Below, piece after piece: positions 1-8,150 of a DNA stretch of 58,325 bases. The DNA is taken from the NCBI GenBank assembly GCA_027484165.1, contig JAIXWH010000028.1, positions 1 to 58,325 on the forward strand. The letters are read 5' to 3'. Position numbers and translations under genes: made by a program. The stretch is from Chitinophagaceae bacterium (lineage in GTDB: Bacteria; Bacteroidota; Bacteroidia; Chitinophagales; Chitinophagaceae). Position 1 is the first letter of the stretch; the number at the start of each line of letters is the position of its first letter. The notes beneath the pieces were generated by a model. It was given only the letters and a program-made list of their open reading frames with translations. It ran no database searches and was not told where the DNA came from.

Positions 1-53
1 AATTACTCAACTAAAATATTCAAGTCTAATTAATTATTTAGATTTCATTTTTG

Positions 54-81
54 AAGAGGCTGTCTTTATAGATAGCCTCTT
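54..81 (+). terminator. Rho-independent terminator of a gene lying left of the window
   Basis: An 11-bp stem (54-64 with 71-81, one G:T wobble) closes a 6-base loop and is followed by a short T-rich run on the + strand. No T-run follows on the other strand, so it should serve a rightward gene ending at or before the left edge. The sequence at 1-53 is too short to identify that gene. Confidence 0.6.
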
Positions 82-85
82 TTCT

Positions 86-270
86 TTAGAATCATTTCAC
101 CCCGATGGGGTTGGGTGGACATCTTTCTTTTACACTTAGAATCATTTCACCCCGATGGGGTTAGATGGATATCTTTCTTTTACATTTAGATTCATTTCAC
201 CCCGATGGGGTTGGGTGGATATCTTTCTTTTACACTTAGAAACATTTCACCCCGATGGGGTTGGGTGGAT
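86..270. repeat. Tandem array of 50-bp hairpin-forming repeats (about 3.7 units)
   Basis: Units start at 86, 136, 186 and 236 with an exact 50-bp period; the last is truncated near 270. Differences between units are a few substitutions only. Each contains ACCCC-GAT-GGGGT, a 5-bp GC-rich stem with a 3-base loop, followed by further G runs (GGGTGG). The GC-rich cores stand out in AT-rich DNA. There are no variable spacers, so it is not a CRISPR array, and a 50-bp period cannot keep a reading frame. Function unknown; plausible roles are an mRNA 3' structure, a protein-binding array or a mobile palindromic element. Confidence 0.85.
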
Positions 271-440
271 TCTATTTGTACTAGACAGGATTTAATGAAA
301 TAAAGGCTTTTGATTGTAGTGATATTGAGAATAATCAAAAATCGTAAAATAATCAACCTCTTCAAAACAACAATCAAATGTCGTAGGTATTACATTACTC
401 TAAAGGAACCAAATCAAACCCTTAGTGTTGACCTTATTCC
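271..440. other. Intergenic DNA without recognisable genes
   Basis: This is the remainder of the 487-base gene-free stretch between the repeat array and the atp terminator. I see no convincing ORF, RNA gene or transposon end. The leftward ORF that crosses it starts inside the repeats and has no recognisable protein features. Confidence 0.5.
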
Positions 441-465
441 AAAAAAAAGCCCCGCGAAGCGGGGC
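441..465 (-). terminator. Rho-independent terminator after atpH
   Basis: A perfect 7-bp GC stem (449-455 with 459-465) has a GAA loop and is followed, reading leftward, by a run of eight T. It lies 22 bases beyond the atpH stop and ends the atpBEFH transcript, so atpA and atpG are not co-transcribed from here. Confidence 0.9.
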
Positions 466-487
466 CTGTAATTTGTATCTAAACCAA

Positions 488-1051
488 TTATTTTAAAGCG
501 TGGACATATTGATTGTTCTTGAAATGCTTCTTTACATCATTTAAATCTCTGAGGATACTAGCATCAATAAAGGTATCTCCCATCTGTAAAGTAAAACCTC
601 CTATCAAATCATCTTCCACAGCAGTTTCTAACTCTATCTTTTCAATTTTGGCAACCAACTTGATTTTGTTTACAATGCTTTGCTCCAACTCTTTACTGAT
701 TGAAACAGCTGTTGTCAATTTAACCTGATGAATATTATTTATTGAATTGTATTGTTCTACAAAAGCCTTAACTATCTCTGGTAAGTTGTATTCTCTTGCT
801 TTGATTACCAATAATTTTAAAAACAAATCTGTTGTTTTGGTTACTTTGTTTTGTGTAACCGCTTCAATAATTTTTTCCTTAATATCAGACTTAATAACTG
901 GACTCTTCAACACATTCACAAAGTCTTGATTTGAAATGCAAATCGTCTGTAAAAATTTAATATCAGCATATACTTCATTTAGTTGATTTTGCTCGATAGC
1001 CAAATCAATTAAACTCTTCGCATATCTTCCTGCTAATCTTGGATTGGTCAT
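488..1051 (-). CDS. atpH: F1Fo ATP synthase subunit delta
   Basis: This 187-residue protein matches the delta/OSCP family in length and pattern: an N-terminal NPRLAGRYAKSL helix and a C-terminal DDLIGGFTLQMGD segment followed by DASILRDLNDVKKH. Delta links the F1 head to the b-subunit stator and sits at the cytoplasmic face of the membrane. The gene is last in atpB-atpE-atpF-atpH, with a 16-base gap after atpF, and is followed by a strong terminator. In many relatives atpA and atpG come next; here they do not. Family call is confident from order and sequence. Confidence 0.93.
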   Translation of the reverse strand: MTNPRLAGRYAKSLIDLAIEQNQLNEVYADIKFLQTICISNQDFVNVLKSPVIKSDIKEKIIEAVTQNKVTKTTDLFLKLLVIKAREYNLPEIVKAFVEQYNSINNIHQVKLTTAVSISKELEQSIVNKIKLVAKIEKIELETAVEDDLIGGFTLQMGDTFIDASILRDLNDVKKHFKNNQYVHALK

Positions 1052-1067
1052 GATTTATGCCTTTAAA

Positions 1068-1562
1068 TTAATTCAATCTGATTTCTTCAGCTAATTTGCT
1101 GATATATGATTCTTGGTTGGCTTTATCAGAAAGTTCTTTTCTTATTATTTTTTCACTTACTTCTACAACCATTTTTCCCACTTGATTTTTGATTTCTGTT
1201 AGGGCTGCCATTTTTTGATGTTGAATTGAGGCATTAGCATCAGCAATGATTTTTGCTGCCTGAGATTTTGCCTCTTCTTTGGCATCATTAATCATTTTAT
1301 CTTTAAGGTCTTTTGCATCTTTAAGCATTGCTGAGCGTTCTTCTCTCGCACTTTGCAGTAAAGCTTCGTTCTCGCTTTTCAACTGAGCCATTTCTGACTT
1401 CACTTTTTCAGCTGAAGCAATTGAATTGGCAATATTTGTTTCGCGCTCGTTTAATCCGTTAAGGATAGTCTTCCATGCATACTTCTTTAAAATAAAAAGT
1501 ACAATCAAAAATGCTAAAACGGTCCAAACAATTAATCCTAAATGTGGTAATAACAAATCCAT
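1068..1562 (-). CDS. atpF: F1Fo ATP synthase subunit b
   Basis: The 164 residues form one N-terminal transmembrane helix (about 8-27) followed by a long charged, Ala/Lys/Glu-rich helix typical of the b-subunit stator stalk. The segment WKTILNGLNERE just after the membrane helix is characteristic. The b dimer holds F1 stationary against the a subunit. The gene lies between atpE and atpH. An 86-base gap holding a hairpin separates it from atpE, so its expression may be set differently from that of the c-ring gene. Confidence 0.93.
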   Translation of the reverse strand: MDLLLPHLGLIVWTVLAFLIVLFILKKYAWKTILNGLNERETNIANSIASAEKVKSEMAQLKSENEALLQSAREERSAMLKDAKDLKDKMINDAKEEAKSQAAKIIADANASIQHQKMAALTEIKNQVGKMVVEVSEKIIRKELSDKANQESYISKLAEEIRLN

Positions 1563-1590
1563 AATAGTAAAATATTTTGCTCTTAATAAT

Positions 1591-1635
1591 TAAAAAAGAA
1601 TACTGCATCCCCCGCCCTGTGCTTCAGATGCAGTA
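1591..1635 (-). promoter_or_regulatory. Intra-operon hairpin between atpE and atpF (possible partial terminator or 3'-stabiliser)
   Basis: A perfect 9-bp stem (1601-1609 with 1627-1635) encloses a 17-base C/G-rich loop. Reading leftward it is followed by a T-rich tract (TTCTTTTTT), as in an intrinsic terminator. It lies just past the atpE stop and before atpF. It could end a fraction of transcripts after atpE or protect the atpB-atpE message, favouring the multi-copy c subunit. The structure is visible; the role is inferred. Confidence 0.7.
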
Positions 1636-1648
1636 AAAATTTTGCAAA

Positions 1649-1909
<261 letters not shown>

Positions 1910-1928
1910 TTATAAGTGAATAAAAAAA

Positions 1929-3065
1929 TTACGCTTTTGCATGATGAGCGTCTTCGCCCTCATGATGATGTTCATGCTCCCCTTCAAACGCTTGTCCAAT
2001 AAATACAGCTGTTAAATTGGTAAAGATGAAAGCCTGAATAAATGCTACCAGAATTTCTATAAAATAGATAAATACAGTGAACAATATTGAAATAGGTGAG
2101 AATCCCCAACCTGCTCCTTTATTCATGGCTCCAAATATGAAGATGAGAGAAATGAAACTTAAAATGATAATATGCCCTGCTACCATATTGGCAAAAAGAC
2201 GAATAATTAATGCAGCTGGCTTAATAATTAATACACCGGCCAACTCAACAGGAATCAGTATTATTTTAATTAAAAAAGGAATTCCAGGAGGCCAGAAAAT
2301 ATGCCCCCAAAAATGTCCGTTTGTGCTGGCTAAAATAACAATAGCAGATATTAAACCCATCACCAAGGTAAATGCAGTATTACCAGTTACATTTGCAAAA
2401 CCAGGTATCAATCCAAAGATATTATTGATAAGGATGAAGAAAAATACAGTCAATAAATAAGGAAGATATTTTTGCCATTTATGTCCCAAATTAACTTTGG
2501 CAACATCATCTCTAACAAAAGTGATGATTGGTTCTACTGCATTTTGCCATCCTTTTGGTGCAGAAGTTACACCAATGCCATTCTTGTATTTCCTTGCAAT
2601 TCCAGTCATTAACAAAACCAGTATTGTGAGTGCAATTAGCATTTGCACCACATTTTTGGTTAAAGAGAAATCATAAACTACACTATTGTCAACTGCAACA
2701 ATCTCTTTGTTTTCATTTAATTTAAGCCCATCATACTCCTCGTCTCCATTGTGCCCAAATCTTGAAGAAGAAAATGCTGAAAAGCCTCCCTTGCTTGGTG
2801 AATAAACAATTATTGGCAAGGGTATAGTTGCATGAAATGATTCATGTGGATTTTCTTCATTTTCAATAGTGAAAAAATGAAACTCGTGGGCATCCTTGAT
2901 GTGGTCCATGATAATCTTTGCAGGATCAAGTTTTTCCTTTTTAGGCTCATGTGCCTCAGTAGGATTTTCAATAGCATGTTCCTGAGCTTTTGAAGATGTA
3001 TAGGACAACACCAAAAAAAGACTCAAAGTCAATCCCAATATATATTTGATGCGCTTCGCTGCCAT
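1929..3065 (-). CDS. atpB: F1Fo ATP synthase subunit a, with signal peptide
   Basis: At 378 residues this is longer than the roughly 270 of E. coli because of an N-terminal extension: a signal peptide (about 1-27, cleavage near SKA-QE) and a charged extracytoplasmic stretch to about residue 135. The membrane core follows. The essential stator arginine is Arg289 in LIIRLFANMVAGH. The C-terminus is His/Glu-rich (EHEHHHEGEDAHHAKA). A signal-bearing a subunit is usual in Bacteroidota. The gene is first in the atp operon, with a -7 box at 3086-3093. No atpI/atpZ gene precedes it. Confidence 0.95.
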   Translation of the reverse strand: MAAKRIKYILGLTLSLFLVLSYTSSKAQEHAIENPTEAHEPKKEKLDPAKIIMDHIKDAHEFHFFTIENEENPHESFHATIPLPIIVYSPSKGGFSAFSSSRFGHNGDEEYDGLKLNENKEIVAVDNSVVYDFSLTKNVVQMLIALTILVLLMTGIARKYKNGIGVTSAPKGWQNAVEPIITFVRDDVAKVNLGHKWQKYLPYLLTVFFFILINNIFGLIPGFANVTGNTAFTLVMGLISAIVILASTNGHFWGHIFWPPGIPFLIKIILIPVELAGVLIIKPAALIIRLFANMVAGHIIILSFISLIFIFGAMNKGAGWGFSPISILFTVFIYFIEILVAFIQAFIFTNLTAVFIGQAFEGEHEHHHEGEDAHHAKA

Positions 3066-3085
3066 ATCCTTCCTGAATTTTGGCG

Positions 3086-3093
3086 CAAAGATA
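3086..3093 (-). promoter_or_regulatory. Bacteroidota -7 box (TATCTTTG) of the atp operon
   Basis: TATCTTTG on the minus strand matches TAnnTTTG, the -7 element of the Bacteroidota primary sigma factor, 20 bases ahead of atpB. I see no good -33 TTG at 17-23 bases, so confidence is moderate. Confidence 0.45.
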
Positions 3094-3208
3094 AGGCCAT
3101 AGGGGTGAATATTAAAATAAAAGGGTAATTTTTCCTACCATTTTCCTTTTTCAAACACAATTTTGATTTAACTATTGGAAAGTTATTTTTGAATGATTAG
3201 AGTGTAAA

Positions 3209-5029
3209 TCAAACCAAATCAGATGAGAATTGTTTCTGATATAACTCGAAATAATGCCCCTTTTTGTTGATTAATTCAGAATGACTTCCCATTTCTTTGA
3301 TTTGTCCACTTTCAAGCACGATGATTTTGTCTGCTTTTTTGATGGTACTCAATCTGTGAGCAATAATGATCGAAGTTCGTCCTTTGATTACTTTATCAAT
3401 AGCATTTTGAATGAGTAACTCGCTTTCTGCATCAATGGAAGATGTTGCCTCATCAAGAATTAAAATTGATGGATTATATAACAATGCCCTAGCAAAAGAT
3501 AAAAGTTGTCGCTGACCAGTTGATAATGTTGAGCCTCTCTCCATTACATTAAAATCGTAGTTTTCTGGCAGTTGCATAATGAAATCATGCAATCCTATAC
3601 TTTTAGCAGCATCAATTGCCAAGTCTCTTGAAATGTTAGGGTTTCTTAAAGTCATGTTATCTAAAACCGTTCCGCTAAACAAAAACACATCTTGTAAAAC
3701 CACTGCTATCTTACTTCTGAGTTCCTCAATTTTAATATCTTTTACATCTACCCCACCAATCATGATAGAACCCTTTTGTATCTGATACAAACGATTTACC
3801 AAACTCACAATTGTTGTTTTTCCACTTCCGGTATTGCCAACAATTGCTATGGTTTTTCCAGCCTCTATTTCAAAGTTGATGCCTTTTAATACATAATCTT
3901 TATCATTGTATGCAAACCAAACCTTTGTAAACTCGATATTGCCATTCAGAATATGATTTTTTTCAAGAGGTTTATTTTGACTTTCAGATTCAGCTAACAC
4001 GTCCTCATTATCTAAAACTTTGAAAACTCTTTCACATGCTATCATTCCCATTTGCAATACGTTGAATTTATCCGCAATCATCCGTAAAGGCCTGAATAAA
4101 AGATTAATGCACAAAATAAAAGATGTGATTACTCCTGCAATATTTTTAGATTCTTCAAGAGGCATTAAAATTGACTGATGAGCTGCCCACCAAACCAATA
4201 AGCCAATACTCAAAGCAGAAACCAATTCTACAACAGGAAAAAAAACAGAATATGCAAATATTGCTTTAATATTTGCATGACGGTGTTCGTTGTTTATTTT
4301 TTTAAATTTATTCATCTCCCTTTCTTCTGTTGCGAAAGCTTGTATCACCGACATTCCAGATAAATGCTCCTGTATGAATGCATTCAAACTGGCAACCGAA
4401 TTTCTAACTTTTACAAAAGATTTATTTACTGATTCTTTAAAAAAATATGTTGCTAAAATTAAAAAAGGGAAAGGTATCAAGCATACCAGTGTAATTTTCC
4501 AATCTGTGTAAAACATGTAAATCAATACAGATAATATAGACAACAAATCCGCCAAAATAGGTATCAGTCCATCACTGAATATATCATTTACCGATTCAAT
4601 ATCATTTACAGTCCTTGTTGTAAGTGTACCTATAGGTGTTTTATCAAATTGAGATAAATTAAGTCGTAGTATTTTTGAATATGTTGCATCTCTCAAATCT
4701 TTAACCACATGCTGACCTAAAGATGCAGCACTAAAAGTGAAATAAAATCTAGCTGAAGTTTCTATGATTAATAATAATATTTGAAATATAGTGACTTCGA
4801 TAATGAAAGTTCCAGGACCAGTAAAAAAGAATGTTGATTCGTCTGCTACACCTTGATTGATTGTTGACTGAATTAAAAAAGGCCTTAAGGGTGCCATAGC
4901 AGCCAGGAGAACAGATAAAAAAATAGAAAGGAGGAATTTTTTTTTATACGGCTTTACAAAAAAAAACAATCTTTTTAACAATGATGTTTTGGAATTCAAA
5001 TGCACAGATTTTGATTTACTCATTTCCAA
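3209..5029 (-). CDS. ABC exporter, MsbA/multidrug type (fused TMD-NBD)
   Basis: The 606 residues hold a six-helix exporter membrane domain (about 30-330) fused to an ATPase (about 363-600). Walker A is GNTGSGKTT (399-407 region), the Q-loop is VVLQDVFLFSG, the signature is LSTGQ (502-506, Thr for the usual Gly), Walker B is ILILDE (522-527), and the switch His is in IIAHRLSTI. It should work as a homodimer in the inner membrane exporting lipid, drug or peptide; the substrate cannot be read from sequence. It starts 11 bases after the preceding secreted-protein gene, so the two are probably one transcript. Confidence 0.9.
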   Translation of the reverse strand: MEMSKSKSVHLNSKTSLLKRLFFFVKPYKKKFLLSIFLSVLLAAMAPLRPFLIQSTINQGVADESTFFFTGPGTFIIEVTIFQILLLIIETSARFYFTFSAASLGQHVVKDLRDATYSKILRLNLSQFDKTPIGTLTTRTVNDIESVNDIFSDGLIPILADLLSILSVLIYMFYTDWKITLVCLIPFPFLILATYFFKESVNKSFVKVRNSVASLNAFIQEHLSGMSVIQAFATEEREMNKFKKINNEHRHANIKAIFAYSVFFPVVELVSALSIGLLVWWAAHQSILMPLEESKNIAGVITSFILCINLLFRPLRMIADKFNVLQMGMIACERVFKVLDNEDVLAESESQNKPLEKNHILNGNIEFTKVWFAYNDKDYVLKGINFEIEAGKTIAIVGNTGSGKTTIVSLVNRLYQIQKGSIMIGGVDVKDIKIEELRSKIAVVLQDVFLFSGTVLDNMTLRNPNISRDLAIDAAKSIGLHDFIMQLPENYDFNVMERGSTLSTGQRQLLSFARALLYNPSILILDEATSSIDAESELLIQNAIDKVIKGRTSIIIAHRLSTIKKADKIIVLESGQIKEMGSHSELINKKGHYFELYQKQFSSDLV

Positions 5030-5040
5030 ATTAAAATAAA

Positions 5041-7266
5041 TTAACGGTACTGAATAGACGTAGATTTCTTATTGTAAGCCTTTATAAAAATGGCGCCTAA
5101 ATTTCTATAAGGGGGTATATAGCTTTCCCAACTCTCTCTCACGTTTTTATTTTTATCTTGAGTAAATAAATCATTTAAATCAGCCCAAAGCGCCTTCCAA
5201 ATCACTTTGTTATTATTAATAATGGTTTGATTTAGTTTATTGAAAATTGGCCTATTGATATCTCCAGCACCTATTTCTTTTGTTGAGATGATCTGGGCAT
5301 CAGGTGCAAATGCTAGTATCTTGTTTAAATTTTTAAAACCTCCGCAGGATCCTAAAATGATAACCTTAGCACTCGAAGGCATTCTTTTTATGGTACCTGG
5401 GAGCCAATAACTATGGCCTCGGTGAACAACTATTGTTGGATTTAAATCATTTTCAGAAAGATAATCAATCAAATGCACTTGTGCCGTATCGTCTAAATTG
5501 GCATCATAATCCAATGGTAGATTAGCATAAATATTCACATTTCCTTTGATTGATTTTATTTCTACCCACTCTTCTTTTTTTGTTATTCTCCATTCCTTCA
5601 ATGAAAAAGAATTTAAAAATTGAGGGAAATATAACTTTCCATCTTCATCTCCATAGAAAAACACTTGCTCCACTATTCTTCCACTATCATCCTGCAATTC
5701 AGACTTATCAATATCATAAACAGAAGCTATGCCTGCAATGGCTGTGATGTCAATATGATTAGCAGAATCTTCTGATAAGAATATATTTTTTAATAAATTA
5801 TAAATTAATGCTCCATTTTGATTTTGTTGTTGATTTGACTGATTTTCGTTTTCAATAACATAATTCAATATCGTTTTTTTAAGATTGATATCATTAATAC
5901 TACTATAAGAATCTGCAACATCGGTAGCGTCTTCTAAATTACCCGACTTATCTAAATTAGCTACAAAAGCCTTCATCAAAAGTGTTGCATTTTGTTTGGG
6001 CATATTTCTTAAAAAAGTATCAAGCCTGTTATAATTTGCAGTCATTTTGATGAACTTTTTAAAGAAGTCGAAATTTACAGACAATAGCAGAGAATCATTA
6101 CTGGGCTTAGCTCCCATTTTTTGTAGCATTCTGTTGAAGCTATGTTTAAAGCTTGAAGTATAGATTTCACTTTCACCCATTACGATCATAAAATAAATTT
6201 CCTGAGGAGAAAGAGGATCTAGTGCCTTCATTCTTACAGTTAAATTATTCTCATTATGTAGCAAATTTATAGGCGTTATGAAATGTCTTATTGCCTTATC
6301 TTTCAGTGTTTCTCTCAAACCATTTGATCCAAACATAGCAATTGGAGTGTCTTTTTTGTCGGAAATCATTCTCTTGTAATATTCAATCTCAGTTTTTACC
6401 AACAATTTATAATACCCTACACTGTCATATTCATCTTCTTTCATTCCAATTAAAGTTTGCAAATTTTCGATTGTTTTTTTTCCAGTATATAAATCATCTA
6501 AAAAAGGAAAAAACAATAATGAATTAGGCGTATACGTTAGTTTATTTAATAGCTGCGTTAATTTGTCATCGCTATTATGAATGATTTTTGAAATCGAAGA
6601 CCCTTTTGATTGAGCGAACGTATATACCAATGAAGGATTCAATCTGCATGCCAGTTGAAGCAAAGTATCAGTAAAAGGTTCATTGGGATACTTTGTTATG
6701 GTATTCAAAATAGTTTCAGGATGCAGTTTTGAATATTTGAAGTAGATGATTTTTTGGGCTTGTGCATTGTCTTTACTATCATAAAATGCTTCAGTAATAA
6801 TTTTTGCAATTGAATATGGCAAGTTTTGGACAATAGCTGCTATATTTTGTTCTGTATTTTTTCTTTCAATTAAATCATTAACCTGATCAATCAATACCGG
6901 CAATTCAATATATGAAACTTCTTTTTTCTTTAGCAATTCCTGAAACTTATCAAGAGATAAATCTAAATATTTAAGCAGTCGTATTTTATCATTGTTTTTC
7001 GAAAAAAAGGTGTCAAGTTCAATCCAATTCTGGATAGAATCTATTTTTCTAAAAGCAACATCCGTTAAAACAGTATTAATTTCATTGTTTTCTGCAACGG
7101 CTAACTTAAAGTCGTATTTATTATCAAGTAAGTCTAAATATTTTTGATTTTCATTAATTTGATCATGAAAATATTGTCTGAATACAGGGATGGTAATAGT
7201 ATCAGATGCTGCAAATACACTGACAGAAAATAATAAAAGGAAGGAGAGAATATATGAATGCTTCAT
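5041..7266 (-). CDS. Secreted 741-residue protein of unknown function with a possible caspase-like (clan CD) C-terminal His/Cys pair
   Basis: A signal peptide (about 1-20, cleaving near VFAAS) heads a long helical, Asn/Lys-rich region that I do not recognise. The C-terminal third contains HRGHSYW (His615, His618) and, 23 residues later, a hydrophobic strand ending VIILGSCGG with Cys641. A His-Gly-type loop, then a strand ending in Cys, is the arrangement of clan CD folds (caspase, gingipain, CHAT); here it is inference from motif only. No lipobox and no obvious T9SS C-terminal sorting domain. It is cotranscribed with the ABC exporter at 3209-5029. Translation and secretion are confident; function is open. 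Confidence 0.8.
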   Translation of the reverse strand: MKHSYILSFLLLFSVSVFAASDTITIPVFRQYFHDQINENQKYLDLLDNKYDFKLAVAENNEINTVLTDVAFRKIDSIQNWIELDTFFSKNNDKIRLLKYLDLSLDKFQELLKKKEVSYIELPVLIDQVNDLIERKNTEQNIAAIVQNLPYSIAKIITEAFYDSKDNAQAQKIIYFKYSKLHPETILNTITKYPNEPFTDTLLQLACRLNPSLVYTFAQSKGSSISKIIHNSDDKLTQLLNKLTYTPNSLLFFPFLDDLYTGKKTIENLQTLIGMKEDEYDSVGYYKLLVKTEIEYYKRMISDKKDTPIAMFGSNGLRETLKDKAIRHFITPINLLHNENNLTVRMKALDPLSPQEIYFMIVMGESEIYTSSFKHSFNRMLQKMGAKPSNDSLLLSVNFDFFKKFIKMTANYNRLDTFLRNMPKQNATLLMKAFVANLDKSGNLEDATDVADSYSSINDINLKKTILNYVIENENQSNQQQNQNGALIYNLLKNIFLSEDSANHIDITAIAGIASVYDIDKSELQDDSGRIVEQVFFYGDEDGKLYFPQFLNSFSLKEWRITKKEEWVEIKSIKGNVNIYANLPLDYDANLDDTAQVHLIDYLSENDLNPTIVVHRGHSYWLPGTIKRMPSSAKVIILGSCGGFKNLNKILAFAPDAQIISTKEIGAGDINRPIFNKLNQTIINNNKVIWKALWADLNDLFTQDKNKNVRESWESYIPPYRNLGAIFIKAYNKKSTSIQYR

Positions 7267-7380
7267 ATCTTGTGTCTGTATGCAAATATGCTTAATTTCT
7301 ATCGTTAAATCACAATTTTAATTCCAAAAAACCATATTGCCTTAACAATTTGATAATACAATAAATATCAAAATTTATTA

Positions 7381-7409
7381 TTTGTACATGTTTGGATATG
7401 GTAATTTTG
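7381..7409 (+). promoter_or_regulatory. Bacteroidota-type promoter of the response-regulator gene
   Basis: TTTG (7381-7384), a 17-base spacer and TAATTTTG (7402-7409) match TTG-N17-23-TAnnTTTG. The -7 box ends 13 bases before the ATG at 7423, which fits a short leader. Confidence 0.55.
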
Positions 7410-7422
7410 CTAAACTCATAAA

Positions 7423-8115
7423 ATGAATAATAAAAAGAAAATTCTGATAGCAGATGATGAACCTGATATTCTTGAAATATTGAAGTTCAATCTTGAAGCA
7501 GATGGATTTATTGTAGAAACTGCAAAGGATGGTAATTTTGCATTTGAAAAAGCAAAGTCATTTTTGCCTGACCTTGTTATTCTTGATATTATGATGCCGG
7601 GAAAAAATGGAATTGAAGTTTGTGAATTACTTCGTAAATCTCCTGATTTTAAAAATACTTTAATCATATTTCTCACTGCCATCAGCGATGATACTACAGA
7701 AGTAAAAGGATTGGAATCCGGAGCTGATGATTATTTAACTAAACCTATCAGGCCTAAAGTACTTATCAGTAAAGTAAATGCTCTATTTAGAAGATTTGAT
7801 AATCCGGGTTCTAAAAAAGAAAATAACGATATAACTCATCAACTTGGAGATCTAATTATTGACAGAGAAAAATACATTGTATATAATAAAGCCGAGGAAA
7901 TTATTTTAGCAAGAAAAGAATTTGAACTCCTGGCACTTTTGGCATCAAAACCTGGAAAAGTTTTCCTCAGAAATGAAATTTTAAGTAAAGTTTGGGGAAC
8001 AGAAGTAATTGTTGGAGACAGAACAATTGATGTTCATATCAGAAAAATCAGACAAAAATTGAATCTGGATTGTATTTCTACTGTAAAAGGAGTTGGTTAT
8101 AAATTTGAGCTTTAA
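7423..8115 (+). CDS. OmpR/PhoB-family response regulator
   Basis: The 230 residues comprise a receiver domain (about 5-120) and a winged-helix DNA-binding domain (about 135-230). Receiver residues are all present: acidic pair Asp11/Asp12, phosphoacceptor Asp55 in VILDIMMPG, Thr85 and Lys107 in YLTKP. The winged helix ends with the usual DVHIRKIRQKL and VKGVGYKF. It is followed after 35 bases by its histidine kinase. The order and sequences resemble PhoP/PhoR-type systems of Bacteroidota, so phosphate or envelope control is possible but not shown. Confidence 0.92.
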   Translation: MNNKKKILIADDEPDILEILKFNLEADGFIVETAKDGNFAFEKAKSFLPDLVILDIMMPGKNGIEVCELLRKSPDFKNTLIIFLTAISDDTTEVKGLESGADDYLTKPIRPKVLISKVNALFRRFDNPGSKKENNDITHQLGDLIIDREKYIVYNKAEEIILARKEFELLALLASKPGKVFLRNEILSKVWGTEVIVGDRTIDVHIRKIRQKLNLDCISTVKGVGYKFEL

Positions 8116-8137
8116 GGTTTTCATAATTAATAAGAAT

Positions 8138-8145
8138 TATCTTTG
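8138..8145 (+). promoter_or_regulatory. Possible internal -7 box ahead of the histidine kinase
   Basis: TATCTTTG fits TAnnTTTG and ends 5 bases before the kinase ATG. No TTG lies at the right distance upstream and the leader would be almost absent, so it may be chance. Confidence 0.25.
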
Positions 8146-8150
8146 ATTTC

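Noticed and set aside
1-53. End of a rightward CDS at the left edge
   Set aside because: Stops occur in two frames (10-12 and 31-33) and the third stays open into the repeats; the terminator at 54-81 implies a gene to the left, but its frame cannot be chosen.
86-270. CRISPR array reading of the 50-bp repeats
   Set aside because: The sequences between the hairpin cores are nearly identical from unit to unit, so there are no spacers, and no cas gene is present.
192-377. Leftward 61-residue ORF across the repeat array
   Set aside because: It starts inside the repeats, has no recognisable features or promoter, and looks like an open frame by chance.
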